NCBI GenBank assembly: GCA_963790965.1
Contig: CAWBQO010000002.1
Coordinates: 1-64,000 of the forward strand
DNA: 64,000 bases
Direction: 5' to 3'
Source of the DNA: CAWBQO01 sp963790965
GTDB lineage: Bacteria; Bacteroidota; Rhodothermia; Rhodothermales; DASSAV01
A program made the translations under genes and the position numbers. The notes under the pieces were generated by a model. It was not told the origin of the DNA and ran no database searches. It saw only the letters and a list, made by a program, of their open reading frames with translations. How positions within the stretch are numbered: the stretch's first letter is position 1; the number at the start of each line of letters is the position of its first letter. Below, in pieces: positions 8,979-18,228 of the stretch.

Positions 8979-10079
8979 CTAGCGTAACTTTTGAAGATAG
9001 TTGCCGAGGTGATTGTCGATCCAAGAGGCTGCGAAGCTCAGCTTGGTAGTGAGCTGCTCGAAGAGTTCAGTGAGGAGAGCGCGGTATTCTGCCGCGCTCC
9101 CCACAATCAACGGTGAGGTTTCCCATTTGAGACTCTTCCAGACCTGCTCGATTGGGTTGAGATCCGGTGAGCCAACTGGCAGAAACACCAGATCAATGCC
9201 AAGCTGGTGGGCTCGCTTGCGCGTATACTCGCACACGTGCGACGAGAAGTTGTCCAAGACGAGCAGAATCCGGGCGCCCGGATTCTGCTCGCGGATCCCT
9301 TCGAGACACTCACAGATCCGTTCTTTCTCTTGATTAGTCGGAAACTGAACGACACTCTCACCAGAGAGTGCGTAAAACCCGACCGCTGGTTCGTCTAACT
9401 TCACCAGCGGTCGAGTAATATGCGGATCATCCACGCTATAGAGTCGCTGTGAGTTATCCCACGGTTGTGGATGAGATGTGTCGAGAAATCCAAGGACGGT
9501 TCCGCCGTCCGTCCGGATTTCCGCGTCAACGACCCAGCCTTCCTCGTCGTCTCCGTCGCGTTTGTTGTGCGGCGTTTGGTCCTCGTCGAACGCGTCGCCG
9601 ACGCGTTCGTCGAGAATTTCTTCGGCGTTGTCTGGCCGTGATGGTCGCTTAGTCCGCGGAATTGCGTAGGAGAGACCGAGATCTTCGAGGAAGGTACTGA
9701 GATAGACCGGATGAAATTCAACGCCGAATTCCTCGTTGATGAGATGCTGTATCTCTTGTTTTTTCCACGGTTGGCCGTCGCGAAGCAGCTCGAGAAGGTG
9801 TTTTCGTTGTTCTTCGTCGAGCTTCGGGGGCCTACCGCCCCCGAAGTTCGGCATCAGAAGCCCGAGTCCGCCGTTGTTCCATCGGCGGACCCAGCGGGTT
9901 GCTGTGGCGGAGGACCTGCCGACGTCGTCGGCAGCGTCCTCCAAGGTTGCACCCTTGTAGAGTCGTTTGAGGAAGATTAGCCGCTCAGTGAGTTTCTGAT
10001 TAGTAGACTCCGCAAGGAGTCGATTGAGATCGTCCTCACTGAGGTGACGGACGATCTCTTTGCGGCGATCTCCAGACAT
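8979..10079 (-). CDS. IS630 family transposase
   Basis: 366 residues, intact. Residues 1-75 form a helix-turn-helix DNA-binding domain (TLEDAADDVGRSSATATRWV), followed by a second winged-helix region with GGGRPPKLDEEQ and EIQHLINEEFGVEFHPVYLS. The DDE catalytic core includes VDAEIRTDGG, LVLDNFSSHVCEYTR and SPDLNPIEQVWKSLKW, the latter with the D-x4-E ending of the family. The ATG at 10,079 lies just inside the right inverted repeat. A 32-base perfect palindrome sits in the coding sequence at 9260-9291. Confidence 0.92.
   Translation of the reverse strand: MSGDRRKEIVRHLSEDDLNRLLAESTNQKLTERLIFLKRLYKGATLEDAADDVGRSSATATRWVRRWNNGGLGLLMPNFGGGRPPKLDEEQRKHLLELLRDGQPWKKQEIQHLINEEFGVEFHPVYLSTFLEDLGLSYAIPRTKRPSRPDNAEEILDERVGDAFDEDQTPHNKRDGDDEEGWVVDAEIRTDGGTVLGFLDTSHPQPWDNSQRLYSVDDPHITRPLVKLDEPAVGFYALSGESVVQFPTNQEKERICECLEGIREQNPGARILLVLDNFSSHVCEYTRKRAHQLGIDLVFLPVGSPDLNPIEQVWKSLKWETSPLIVGSAAEYRALLTELFEQLTTKLSFAASWIDNHLGNYLQKLR
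9260..9291. repeat. Perfect 32-base palindrome inside the IS630 gene
   Basis: The sequence reads the same on both strands from 9260 to 9291, centred on GGGC/GCCC. It encodes EQNPGARIL immediately before the catalytic LVLDNF. It could form a strong cruciform or mRNA hairpin. Confidence 0.8.
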
Positions 10080-10119
10080 ACTCTCTCAACAGACTCTATC
10101 TTCATAACTTTCCCTAAGC

Positions 10120-10655
10120 ACTATGCGGAGCTGGCTGCTCTCGTGAGTGCATTTGTCGGTGAGCTGGAACTGATCGATCATCTGTGTCGTCGCGTTATGG
10201 ACGAGGTGAAGCTTCGCGCCGGACTGATCCGAGTGAGTCGCCGGGAACTCGCTGAGGAGCCGATGCAACCGGAAGACGGTTGCATCGGCGATCAGCACCT
10301 CACGAAACAACTCGAACCGGGGAGCGATCGTGTGAGGGACCGCGACCTCCTCGAGAGCGTGCTCGAGGAGGTCACTCAACAGTGTCGCAAGTGCTGGTGT
10401 AAACCGGTCGTAAAAACTGGAGCGAGCAACAGTCTGGTTGGTCGCTGCGGAGTAGGCTCGTTGAAACCCGGCGATAGTGCGGGCTTCGCCGCCGACGGCG
10501 AAGCCCATGATGAGTGTCCAGACGAGCATCGTGATGTCGATTGTTCGGTGGCGTTGGACGACATCACGCTCGCGCGCGATGTCTTCGATAAGCGCTGCTG
10601 GAAAGAGGGAAGTCAGCCGCCGTCGAATAAGGTCTGGGGAGAGTTCCGTTAGCAC
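10120..10655 (-). pseudogene. ISH8 transposase, N-terminal part
   Basis: About 178 residues from the ATG at 10,655 (MLTELSPDLIRRRLTSLFPA) to HESSQLR, where IS630 interrupts it. The read-through beyond that point is IS630 sequence and ends at 10,086. It contains the IS4-family N-terminal region with the first catalytic aspartate in EVLIADATVFRLH. Positions 10,344-10,373 hold a twelve-base-pair stem (CTCGAG-rich) within the gene. Confidence 0.85.
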
Positions 10656-10738
10656 AACCTCTCCCCACGCGGTCTACAACGATAACTTCGTCAACAGAGC
10701 GCAGTCTCTCGGTTTCTCGGCTTAACCGAACACGGATG

Positions 10739-10871
10739 GTCGTTGGTGCTAACCGTGAACCGCACGTCGATTGTGGCGTGCATGGGACACCTCTCAGGTT
10801 AGACACCAGAGGCGCCTCCTTCCTCAGGGGAGTCAGTTACTACTGAACTCTAGCGGACTTTGCGACACGAC
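10739..10871 (-). mobile_element. 5' end of the split ISH6 copy
   Basis: Read on the minus strand it starts with the ISH6 terminal repeat (GTCGTGTCGCAAAGTC near 10,870). It then carries the non-coding leader and the start codon with MHATIDVRFTVSTND, matching the intact copy at 22,179-23,624 nearly base for base. The reading frame continues after the ISH8 insertion at 8192. The outer end abuts a universal stress protein relic. Confidence 0.85.
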
Positions 10872-11142
10872 GAATCGGTTGTAGCCCGTGCGACCGCGTG
10901 TATCTATTATGGACAGATCGATAGCATGCTCCTCACCCCATCTACAGCTCCATACCGCTAAATTTTTTCCAGCTGCGGTTATCACCTTAAGTTCATACTT
11001 CTGAGCCTGTGCTGCGATCGTTTTACTCACTTCCTCACACGTGTTCTGAGTTCCTAATAGCGGGATCTCTGTCTCGAAGGTGCAGTAGTGAATCCGAAGT
11101 TCGATCTGCTTCGGTTACTGAGAGGACATGGTGCATCGTATC
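10872..11142 (-). pseudogene. Relic of a universal stress protein (UspA family)
   Basis: On the minus strand, one frame gives DTMHHVLSVTEADRTSDSLL. After a shift near 11,050 another gives EEVSKTIAAQAQKYELKVIT, then EEHAIDLSIIDTRGRTGYNRF. These are the middle and C-terminal parts of a UspA domain: the usual motif is EHxIDLIVMGTHGRTGxxRxxxGS, including the nucleotide-binding GRTG. The ISH6 end begins directly after NRF, so the insertion removed the C-terminus. The frameshift and substitutions show further decay. Confidence 0.7.
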
Positions 11143-11697
11143 GAAACCCAAACGTCATTTTGAGAGGTCAAATAGTGGTTGCTTGAGCCCTCCTGCTGTC
11201 TACCACCCGAGTGAGCGTGTCCCTCGGCGTCGGTTAATATATCATCTACAGAATGGGGACAATCCAAGGTGTGATTTACCACCCAGCCAACAAATCTGAG
11301 TCGAATTTTTGAGATGACAAAACTATATTTGTAATGTCATTCATCTAGTTCCGGACAACCTTGATAGAGCAGTGAAATCCTCGTTATAACCTATTAGTTA
11401 CTTCTTTAAATTTAATATTATAAAATTGGATAGGTAGAGTAGCAGTAGACAGAAGTAAGTCCTCACAACCGATAGTGTCGCGCCTGCAGCGAATTACAGA
11501 AGTTTGAACAGAGGACTGAGAGGAACTTAACTCGGTACATGTAGCGGGGTATATATTACCAGCAACCCACAGCGTTCAAACATACACAAAACATTCACAA
11601 AATCGTCTATTTGTCAGCCAAGTTCGCACAGAGAGAAATATTTGATGTAGATTCAAGGAGAAGCCTTATTCAGTTCCCAACCATAGATAGTCATAGT
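11143..11697. other. Intergenic region with probable promoter
   Basis: About 550 AT-rich bases between the stress-protein relic and the SPFH gene. GTATATATTA near 11,549-11,558 is a good TATA-type element, but it lies about 140 bases before the ATG at 11,698, so either a leader is transcribed or a nearer promoter exists. The last part, around 11,100-11,260, may hold the N-terminus of the decayed UspA gene, too eroded to align. Confidence 0.35.
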
Positions 11698-12938
11698 ATG
11701 TTCTCAGTACTTCCGTTCCAGATCAGCCTTGGGTTTTCGCTCATTCCGATACTGGTGCTGGCGCTCGCGATCATTACGGTGTACCGCTCGGTTGAAATCG
11801 TCAACGCCTACGAGAGGCGCGTGCTGACTGTCTTCGGCGAGTATCGCAAGCTACTCGAACCTGGTATCAACTTCGTCCCACCGTTCGTTTCTCGAACGTA
11901 CCCGTTCGATCTACGCACGCAGACCCTCGATATTCCACACCAAGAGGCGATCACGCGGGATAATTCGCCCGTGAGAGCAGACGCCATCGTGTACATCCGC
12001 GTAATGGACGCAAAGCGCGCATTTCTCGAGGTCGAAGATTACCACCTGGCAGTTCTAAACCTTGCTCAGACGACGTTGAGAGCGGTACTTGGAGACATGG
12101 AACTCGACGAGACATTGAGCAAACGCTCGGAGATTAATGCGCGTATCCGCCACCAGCTCGACGAACCGACTGACGAGTGGGGAATTCGCGTCGAATCCGT
12201 CGAAGTACGTGAGGTGAGCCCGTCGGAGGACGTTCAGAAGGCGATGGAACAGCAGACAGGTGCGGAACGCCGTCGCCGCGCGACAATCTTAGAAGCCCAG
12301 GGTCAACGCCGCAGCGCTATCGAGCAAGCGGAGGGGAATAAAAAAGCCGCGGTCATCAATGCACAGGGCCAAAAACAGAGTCAGATCTTGGAAGCACAGG
12401 GTGACGCAATCTCGATCGTCCTTCGTGCGCGAGCTGCCGAGTCGATGGGTGAGCGTGCGATCATCGAGAAAGGGATGGAGACGCTTCAATCGATCGGCGA
12501 AAGTGACGCGACGACGTTTGTTCTTCCCCAAGAACTCACTTCGCTGTTCGGCCGGTATGCGAAGCACCTCACCGGTAGCGACCTGCAACAACTGAACGGC
12601 CACGACCTCGACAGCCGGGGATTCGATTCCGAGACGCGCGAACTCCTCGGACTCGACAATATCGCAGGGATCCTTGGTGAAATCGACCAGGAAGCCGAAG
12701 TCGATATTGAGGCGCTAGAAAAGGAGGCTGAAGCAATCAAAACAGGTGGTGAAGTAGACCCAGAGGAAGACAACGCTACTAGGCTGGTAACGAATCGGAG
12801 ACTGAAGCCGTCGATAGGTCCGATGAATTCACTGCCGATACTGGATCCTCTCCAGAGCACGGCGTGGACAGTGATACAACGCGCGAAGAACGCACAAAAC
12901 CAACGGACGAGTCGAGTTCCTCCCACGCTGAACAGTAG
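11698..12938 (+). CDS. SPFH/band-7 (stomatin-like) membrane protein, frameshifted near the C-terminus
   Basis: One N-terminal membrane helix (SLIPILVLALAIITVYR) is followed by the SPFH domain: NAYERRVLTVFGEYRKLLEP, ITRDNSPVRADAIVYIRV, WGIRVESVEVREVSPS. A long Ala/Gln/Glu coiled coil follows (about residues 185-260). The family scaffolds membrane proteases and microdomains. ATG 11,698 opens directly on the hydrophobic segment; extension upstream adds no conserved residues. Near 12,779 one base appears missing: the other frame gives the acidic tail AGNESETEAVDRSDEFTADT and ends at TAG 12,936-12,938, whereas the uncorrected frame reads to 13,200 with basic, Cys-rich, unlikely sequence. An S2P protease gene follows in convergent orientation. 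Confidence 0.8.
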
Positions 12939-13233
12939 GTACGGACTCTCGATAGGAGTGGAACCGATGTGGAGACTGTGTCGAACGAGATGCGGCGCTT
13001 CGTGCCAATTGTGTCTGGAGTGTGTACTTCCACCGTACTCGGAAGCGAATGACTCAGCGTCGTCACCGGAGTTATCCCCCGCTCATTGGAGGGATTACCA
13101 CACAGCGGCCTCCCTCTTATCCGTCGTGTTCGGAGTCGCTACGACGGTGATATTACAGCACCAGTCTGTGAATAGTGATGAATCCGTCTGTCGGTGCTAG
13201 CGCACAGACTTTCGGATAGCCATCCGTGGTAAT

Positions 13234-14457
13234 TCACACCGTCGTCGGAGGCTTACTGCGTCCGCCAGCTGCACCGATTCCCCGCTGGAGTTCGAGCACG
13301 CTCGCGTAATCGGCCTGCGAGAGTACACCCACGACCCTACCGTCTTCTTCGACGAGTGCGTACGACGCCTTCTGGGTACCGAGTTCGACGAGTGTGGCGA
13401 AGGCGTCCGCTGTCGCCTGTACGGTCAGCGTCGTTTCGGACATCACGTCAGTAACTGGAGTAGTGTCGCGATTTCGCTGTCCGACTCCCTTTAGATGTTG
13501 CAGCGAGACAATACCAACGATGGCACCGGTCTCGTCGGTGACGCCATACTCAGTCCGTCGGTCGACAAGCAACTGGTCGACGAAGTCAGCGACTGTCGAA
13601 GTGGTGGAGATGGTTCGTGGATCAAGTGTCATGACATCTGCGACTGTGAGTCCATCGAGTAAGTCTTCGAGTGCTGTCGTACGTGACTCAGATTTCGCTG
13701 CCCCGTAGACGAACAGCGCAACGAGGAGGAGGAGGACATTGAACGTGAATACGCCGACGACGGCGAACAGCAGCGCGAAGATGACGCCAACGCGGGCAGC
13801 AAGCTGCGTCGCCTGCCCGTAGGGGCGCGTTCGTGCGAGCAGTGCTCGGAACACTCGACCGCCATCCATCGGGAACGCTGGAACGAGATTAAAAATCGCG
13901 AGTGTCACGTTCACGATCGCGAGCCAACCGATGATGAATACGATGCTGGGACGATCTGCAACGGGAGTGCGGGGACGCGCCAAGATGGCGAGACCTATGG
14001 TTGGGAGCGATGCTGGGACGATCTGCAACAACCCAAAGCAGCCCAACCCAAGGAGAATACTCGTGATTGGGCCAGCGATGGCGATCCAGAACTCGCGGTT
14101 CCACTCGCGTGGGATGGACGCCATACTCGCAACACCACCGAAGATCCAGAGTGTAATCGACTCGATCGTCAACCCGTATCGTTGCGCGACCCAGGAGTGC
14201 CCCAGCTCGTGGATAGTTACACTCACGAACAACCCGACCGCCGCAACGACCCCGATTACCCAAGGTGTAATGCCCTGGCGGAGGACGGCAATGTCGAGCG
14301 TCGATGTCGACATAGACAACCAGTTGATGAACCCTGCGTAGAGGGTAATCTCTTGGCCGCTCCCGATCAGCCACGCTAGGATCGGGAGGAAGAGTAGCAA
14401 CGAGATGTTGATTTTGATGGCAATACCCCAGACGCTGGTGATTCGATAGCTGCGCAT
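13234..14457 (-). CDS. Site-2 protease family (M50) metalloprotease with CBS pair
   Basis: 407 residues from the ATG of MRSYRITSVWG; an upstream ATG at 14,490 would add eleven residues. The zinc motif is HELGH (His83, Glu84, His87), with the second site AIFNLVPAFPMDGGR supplying the aspartate. Six membrane segments surround these. From about residue 270 come two CBS domains (VADVMTLDPRTISTTSTVAD and VTDVMSETTLTVQATADAF), which bind adenine nucleotides and may gate activity. S2P enzymes cut membrane-embedded substrates such as anti-sigma factors. It lies beside SPFH and LonB genes, all linked to membrane protein turnover. Confidence 0.9.
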   Translation of the reverse strand: MRSYRITSVWGIAIKINISLLLFLPILAWLIGSGQEITLYAGFINWLSMSTSTLDIAVLRQGITPWVIGVVAAVGLFVSVTIHELGHSWVAQRYGLTIESITLWIFGGVASMASIPREWNREFWIAIAGPITSILLGLGCFGLLQIVPASLPTIGLAILARPRTPVADRPSIVFIIGWLAIVNVTLAIFNLVPAFPMDGGRVFRALLARTRPYGQATQLAARVGVIFALLFAVVGVFTFNVLLLLVALFVYGAAKSESRTTALEDLLDGLTVADVMTLDPRTISTTSTVADFVDQLLVDRRTEYGVTDETGAIVGIVSLQHLKGVGQRNRDTTPVTDVMSETTLTVQATADAFATLVELGTQKASYALVEEDGRVVGVLSQADYASVLELQRGIGAAGGRSKPPTTV

Positions 14458-14490
14458 TGCTCTACGAAGAATATCAACGTCGAACCACAT

Positions 14491-15418
14491 ATACCCGCGT
14501 TCGGAAGACTAGATATCGGACGGAAGCAGATACGACCTAATCATCGAGAAGGGTATAGCCGCCCACATGCTATCGAAATCGGTGATGGAGTCATCGGTGT
14601 GGATCTTTCCTCATCCCACGGGTTCTGGAGAGGGCCGTATATAGATCCTGTTTGTGCGTAGTCAGACAAGTCCTTCTATCACCTGACTGAATCGTTGAGG
14701 ACGACTAGAGCAAGTGTGGCAAAGCTCCCCTTCTCTTACTATAGTAGGAGATTACAACTTTCAACCGGGTATCGTTCGAATACCTGATAGCGTCCATTCC
14801 GGTATCTGGCAGGTGAGGAACATCACCCGTACCTCTCACTTTGAATGTTCTGGTGCGGAGGATCCATTTGACTGCATGAGCCACCTCGTCGCAACGGGGG
14901 CGGTCCATTGCGTTGACGGCGGTTACTGCTGCAGTCTCTGAAAGCAACGGGAGTTCGTCGGCCAACTTGTGCTGGGACATGTAGGGCAGGATAGTCATTG
15001 ACTAATACTCGCTGGCGATGTAGTTATGTATGTAGGCAGCTGGTAAGCAACTTTCTCGCTGCAGTACTACCGATATGAAAATAAATCAACCACGGCTGTT
15101 TGACTCGGTGTGTGCTGGTATACAAGAGCGAGGACGCTGACCACGGTCACTGCCTGTGAGCGGCCATCTGCGGCAATCAGTTCGATAGAGTCGCAGTGGT
15201 GAGATGTTTTCGAAATCCGGCGGCGGCCTACTCGCCGCTAAACACATACAATTATTCCCGAATAGACGCTAAAGTAGACAATATTCCAAAGTACCTCCCA
15301 TTAAACGACACAAACATTAAAAATAGTGTCCAAAATAATGATGGCTACGGGAAAGTATATAGCCACTGCAAACGTATCATTAATCTGAAAAAGTGGAGAT
15401 GACTTCAGAGAGAGAATC
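14491..15418. other. Intergenic region, no secure gene
   Basis: About 930 bases. A minus-strand frame at 14,705-14,998 (MTILPYMSQHKLADEL...) could code for 97 residues but resembles no family I know. The last 200 bases before lonB are AT-rich (about 60 percent A+T) and probably contain its promoter. No RNA gene is seen. Confidence 0.35.
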
Positions 15419-17455
15419 GTGAGCGAATCCGACCGTCGCCGCCAAGAGCAACGGAGAGACATAGCAATGTCAAACACAGGAAACCCAAACGAACACCACG
15501 TGGAAAGTCCGACAGCGCCGACTACGAGAGCGCCGACCGACCGATCGAACGACGAACAGACGACGCAGACGGACCTCCTGGGCGGGTTACAGATCAATTC
15601 GACGGCCGACATACGGGTACCGAAGCGTCTCGTCGATCAGGTCATCGGACAGGAACATGCCCGCGACATCGTCATGAAGGCGGCCAAACAACGGCGCCAC
15701 GTCATGCTGATCGGATCGCCCGGGACGGGGAAATCGATGCTCGGGAAGGCCATGGCCGAACTCCTCCCGAGAGAGGAGCTACAGGACGTTCTCGTCTCGT
15801 ACAACCGTGACGATCCGAACCGACCGCACGTTCGGACGGTTCCGGCGGGTGACGGGAGAGGGATCGTCGAGATCCACAAAAATGAAGCGCGCAAGCGGAG
15901 GGGAACGCGATCAATGATGTTGTGGATACTCCTCATCGCGATTCTGGGGTACGCGCTGCTCATCGCGAACAATCTCCTGATGGGAATGCTGGCTGCCGGA
16001 ATCGTAGTCATCATCTTCGGGCTCAACAACAGCCGACAGACCGTTCTCGTTCCGAATCTTCTGATCAACAACGGGCATCGAAAGACGGCTCCGTTCGAGG
16101 ACGCGACGGGTACCCACGCCGGTGCACTACTCGGTGACGTCCGCCACGACCCGTTTCAGTCCGGCGGGATGGAGACTCCGAGCCACGATCGCGTCGAAGC
16201 TGGTGAGATCCACAAGGCGAACAAAGGCGTGCTGTTCATCGACGAGATCAACACCCTCGACGTCCGCTCGCAACAACACCTGATGACCGTGATTCAGGAG
16301 GGCGAGTTCAGCATCACGGGCCAATCCGAGCGGTCTTCCGGGGCGATGGTCAAGACCGAACCCGTCCCGGCAGATTTCGTCATGATCGCCGCGGGCAACG
16401 TTGATGCGATGGAGAACATGCATCCAGCACTCCGGAGCCGACTCAAGGGATACGGATACGAAGTCTATATGGACGACACGATCCCGGATACATCTGAGAC
16501 GCGCCGGAAGTACGCCCGGTTCATCGCCCAGGAAGTCGTTAAGGACGGTCGAATCCCGCACTTCGATCGACGTGCAGTAAATGAGATACTCCTCGAAGCT
16601 CAGCGACGATCCGGTCGACAGGGGTATCTGACGCTCGAACTACGGGACCTCGGTGGACTTGTCCGCGTCGCTGGAGACATCGCTCGTACTGATGGTTCGG
16701 TGTTCGTTACCCGGGATCACGTCCTGCAGGCGAAGGGTCGCTCGCGCTCCATTGAGCAACAATTCGCCGATGACTACATCGAACGCCACAAAGACTACGA
16801 ACTCGCCGTCAACGAAGGATATGCGGTCGGTCGCGTCAACGGACTTGCTGTCTTGGGCGAAGACTCCGGGATCGTGTTACCGGTGATAGCCGAGGTGACG
16901 CCGTCACAGAGCTCGGGTGATCTCATCGTCACTGGGAGATTACGAGAAATCGCCGTCGAGGCGGTTCAGAACGTCTCGGCGGTCATCAAGAAACTCTCCG
17001 ATGCGGGCCTGAACGAGCAGGATGTGCACGTGCAGTTCCTTCAGACAGGTGCTGGTGTCGACGGCGACTCGGCATCTGTCACGGTCGCCACGGCGGTCAT
17101 TAGCGCGCTCGAAGACGTTGCCGTCGATCAGAGCCTCGCCATGATTGGTTCGCTGTCGGTCCACGGAGACGTCCTCCCCGTCAACGGAGTGACGTACATG
17201 ATCGAGGCTGCCGCGAAAGCTGGATTGAAACGCGTCGTCGTTCCGAGGGCGAACCTCCAAGATGTCCTCATCGAAGACGAATTCCGCGAATTGGTCGAGA
17301 TCATCCCCGTCTCCGATCTCAGCGAAGTTCTCAACGCTGCACTCGAAGGCACACCCGAGAAACGGTCGCTTGTCGGCCGGTTCGACCACCTAACCGATCC
17401 GCCGACTACTCGACCATTCATATTCGACCCTGGACGGAGTCCAAGTCCACGATAG
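15419..17455 (+). CDS. lonB: Membrane-anchored LonB-type ATP-dependent protease, catalytic lysine position changed to Met
   Basis: 678 residues from GTG 15,419; ATG 15,467 gives a protein 16 residues shorter. Order: disordered acidic N-terminus; AAA+ domain with Walker A GSPGTGKS; the LonB-specific two-helix membrane insert (MMLWILLIAILGYALLIANN and the next helix, about 163-203); Walker B VLFIDEIN; a sensor/lid region; and a C-terminal Lon protease domain. The nucleophile Ser551 is present in GVDGDSASV. Forty-three residues on, where archaeal LonB has lysine (GGVTxKIEAA), this protein has NGVTYMIEAA, Met594. The same spacing (Ser-43-Lys) holds in characterised Lon proteins. ATPase and unfoldase activity may remain while proteolysis is probably lost. 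Probably a second copy beside a chromosomal LonB. Confidence 0.88.
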   Translation: MSESDRRRQEQRRDIAMSNTGNPNEHHVESPTAPTTRAPTDRSNDEQTTQTDLLGGLQINSTADIRVPKRLVDQVIGQEHARDIVMKAAKQRRHVMLIGSPGTGKSMLGKAMAELLPREELQDVLVSYNRDDPNRPHVRTVPAGDGRGIVEIHKNEARKRRGTRSMMLWILLIAILGYALLIANNLLMGMLAAGIVVIIFGLNNSRQTVLVPNLLINNGHRKTAPFEDATGTHAGALLGDVRHDPFQSGGMETPSHDRVEAGEIHKANKGVLFIDEINTLDVRSQQHLMTVIQEGEFSITGQSERSSGAMVKTEPVPADFVMIAAGNVDAMENMHPALRSRLKGYGYEVYMDDTIPDTSETRRKYARFIAQEVVKDGRIPHFDRRAVNEILLEAQRRSGRQGYLTLELRDLGGLVRVAGDIARTDGSVFVTRDHVLQAKGRSRSIEQQFADDYIERHKDYELAVNEGYAVGRVNGLAVLGEDSGIVLPVIAEVTPSQSSGDLIVTGRLREIAVEAVQNVSAVIKKLSDAGLNEQDVHVQFLQTGAGVDGDSASVTVATAVISALEDVAVDQSLAMIGSLSVHGDVLPVNGVTYMIEAAAKAGLKRVVVPRANLQDVLIEDEFRELVEIIPVSDLSEVLNAALEGTPEKRSLVGRFDHLTDPPTTRPFIFDPGRSPSPR

Positions 17456-17519
17456 GCGGTATACATGCGGACCCAATTTGGTCAATGCTTCTTAGTGTGT
17501 GAACGTGCTATAATTGATG

Positions 17520-17590
17520 TGAGCGTTGACATCCTCCCGCGCCTGAAGACGTCCCCAGAACGCTCCGCGTTCTAGTGTGCGGACGAGACG
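17520..17590. mobile_element. Possible end of an IS200/IS605-type (TnpB) element
   Basis: GCGTTGACATCCTCCCGCGC starts here, a string typical of the right ends of haloarchaeal TnpB-carrying elements, followed by a small hairpin AGAAC...GTTCT. No tnpB gene is present, so at most a scar remains. The recognition rests on memory of similar ends. Confidence 0.35.
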
Positions 17591-17639
17591 CAAGAGTAGT
17601 CAGCGTAACCTTTGAACATTAGTCGGAAGCGTCTCTATC

Positions 17640-18228
17640 CAGTGTCGGCGAGATCGTGTCTAAACGTATTTTGGGTGTCAAACGTTGCGCAGACCACTCA
17701 GGATCTGTTCGTCCTCGTAGATCCTGTTGTCGGCTCTGTCAAAGTCGAACTCACCGAAGCCGTGCCTTCGGGCGAGTTCGACGACCTTGCTGCCGTGCTC
17801 GCGCACGTGTGCGCGAGACAGTGTTTGCTCGTCCTCGTCGTCGGTATCAGTTTCTTCTGGGTCGATAGGAACCAGTGCGTCCGGGATAACGTCGTGATGC
17901 GTGCTTCAAGTGCAATTCCTCGTGCAGCAGCGTCGAGCGTCGTCTTGGTTTGCTCACTGAACTGCTCCCATGCGTAGGAGATATTCTGTTGAGTCGGTAC
18001 TTTGCTCAAACCCAGTCCTTTCAGCAGTGACGGTCGATTCGCAAGCCGATCTGCGACCTCGCTCTGGGCGAGGTCGTAGATCGACTGGTAGATGTAGACC
18101 CGTGCCATCGACTCCGTATCGAAGGTCACCTTGTGCTGCTGGCGGTCATCGGTAAGTGGCTCAGTCGGAATTGAGACATCAGAAATGACACGCCAGAGGT
18201 GATCTGTAGTCTCGCAAAGTTTCTGGTC
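17640..18228 (-). pseudogene. Transposase fragment, N-terminal, frameshifted (haloarchaeal IS)
   Basis: Minus-strand sequence reads PLTDDRQQHKVTFDTESMAR, VYIYQSIYDLAQSEVADRL and LLKGLGLSKVPTQQNISYAW. After a shift near 17,910 it continues HHDVIPDALVPIDPEETDTD, then HVREHGSKVVELARRHGFGE. This is the N-terminal region of a haloarchaeal DDE transposase family I cannot name with certainty. The catalytic part is missing. At 18,228 it abuts a truncated ISH6 relative in the opposite direction, so two broken elements are fused. Confidence 0.65.

Larger units (their letters stand above)
8973..10121 (-). mobile_element. IS630 family insertion sequence inserted in ISH8
   Basis: An imperfect 28-base inverted repeat starts TAGTGCCTAG at 8973 and, read from the other end, TAGTGCTTAG at 10,121; both continue to GAAGATAG. 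The outer TA dinucleotides (8973-8974 and 10,120-10,121) are the TA target duplication typical of IS630/Tc1-mariner elements. Its single gene is intact and fills the element, so this is the youngest layer of the nest and could still be active. Confidence 0.88.
8193..10738 (-). mobile_element. ISH8-type (IS4 family) insertion sequence, itself split by an IS630 element
   Basis: The ends are an 18-base perfect inverted repeat, CATCCGTGTTCGGTTAAG at 8193-8210 and its complement at 10,721-10,738. A ten-base direct repeat GTCGTTGGTG flanks it (8183-8192 and 10,739-10,748), the expected target duplication. Removing the inner IS630 leaves about 1.4 kb, the usual ISH8 size. It lies inside an ISH6 copy. 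Both halves of the transposase are on the minus strand. Confidence 0.9.

Noticed and set aside
10344..10373. Twelve-base-pair hairpin in ISH8
   Set aside because: CTCGAG-rich coding sequence in high-GC genes forms such stems easily; not treated as a regulatory feature.
12939..13200. C-terminal extension of the SPFH protein
   Set aside because: Basic and Cys-rich, unlike the acidic haloarchaeal tail in the other frame; explained by a frameshift near 12,779.
14705..14998. 97-residue minus-strand frame
   Set aside because: No family, no promoter or ribosome site evident, and it lies in a gene-poor region.
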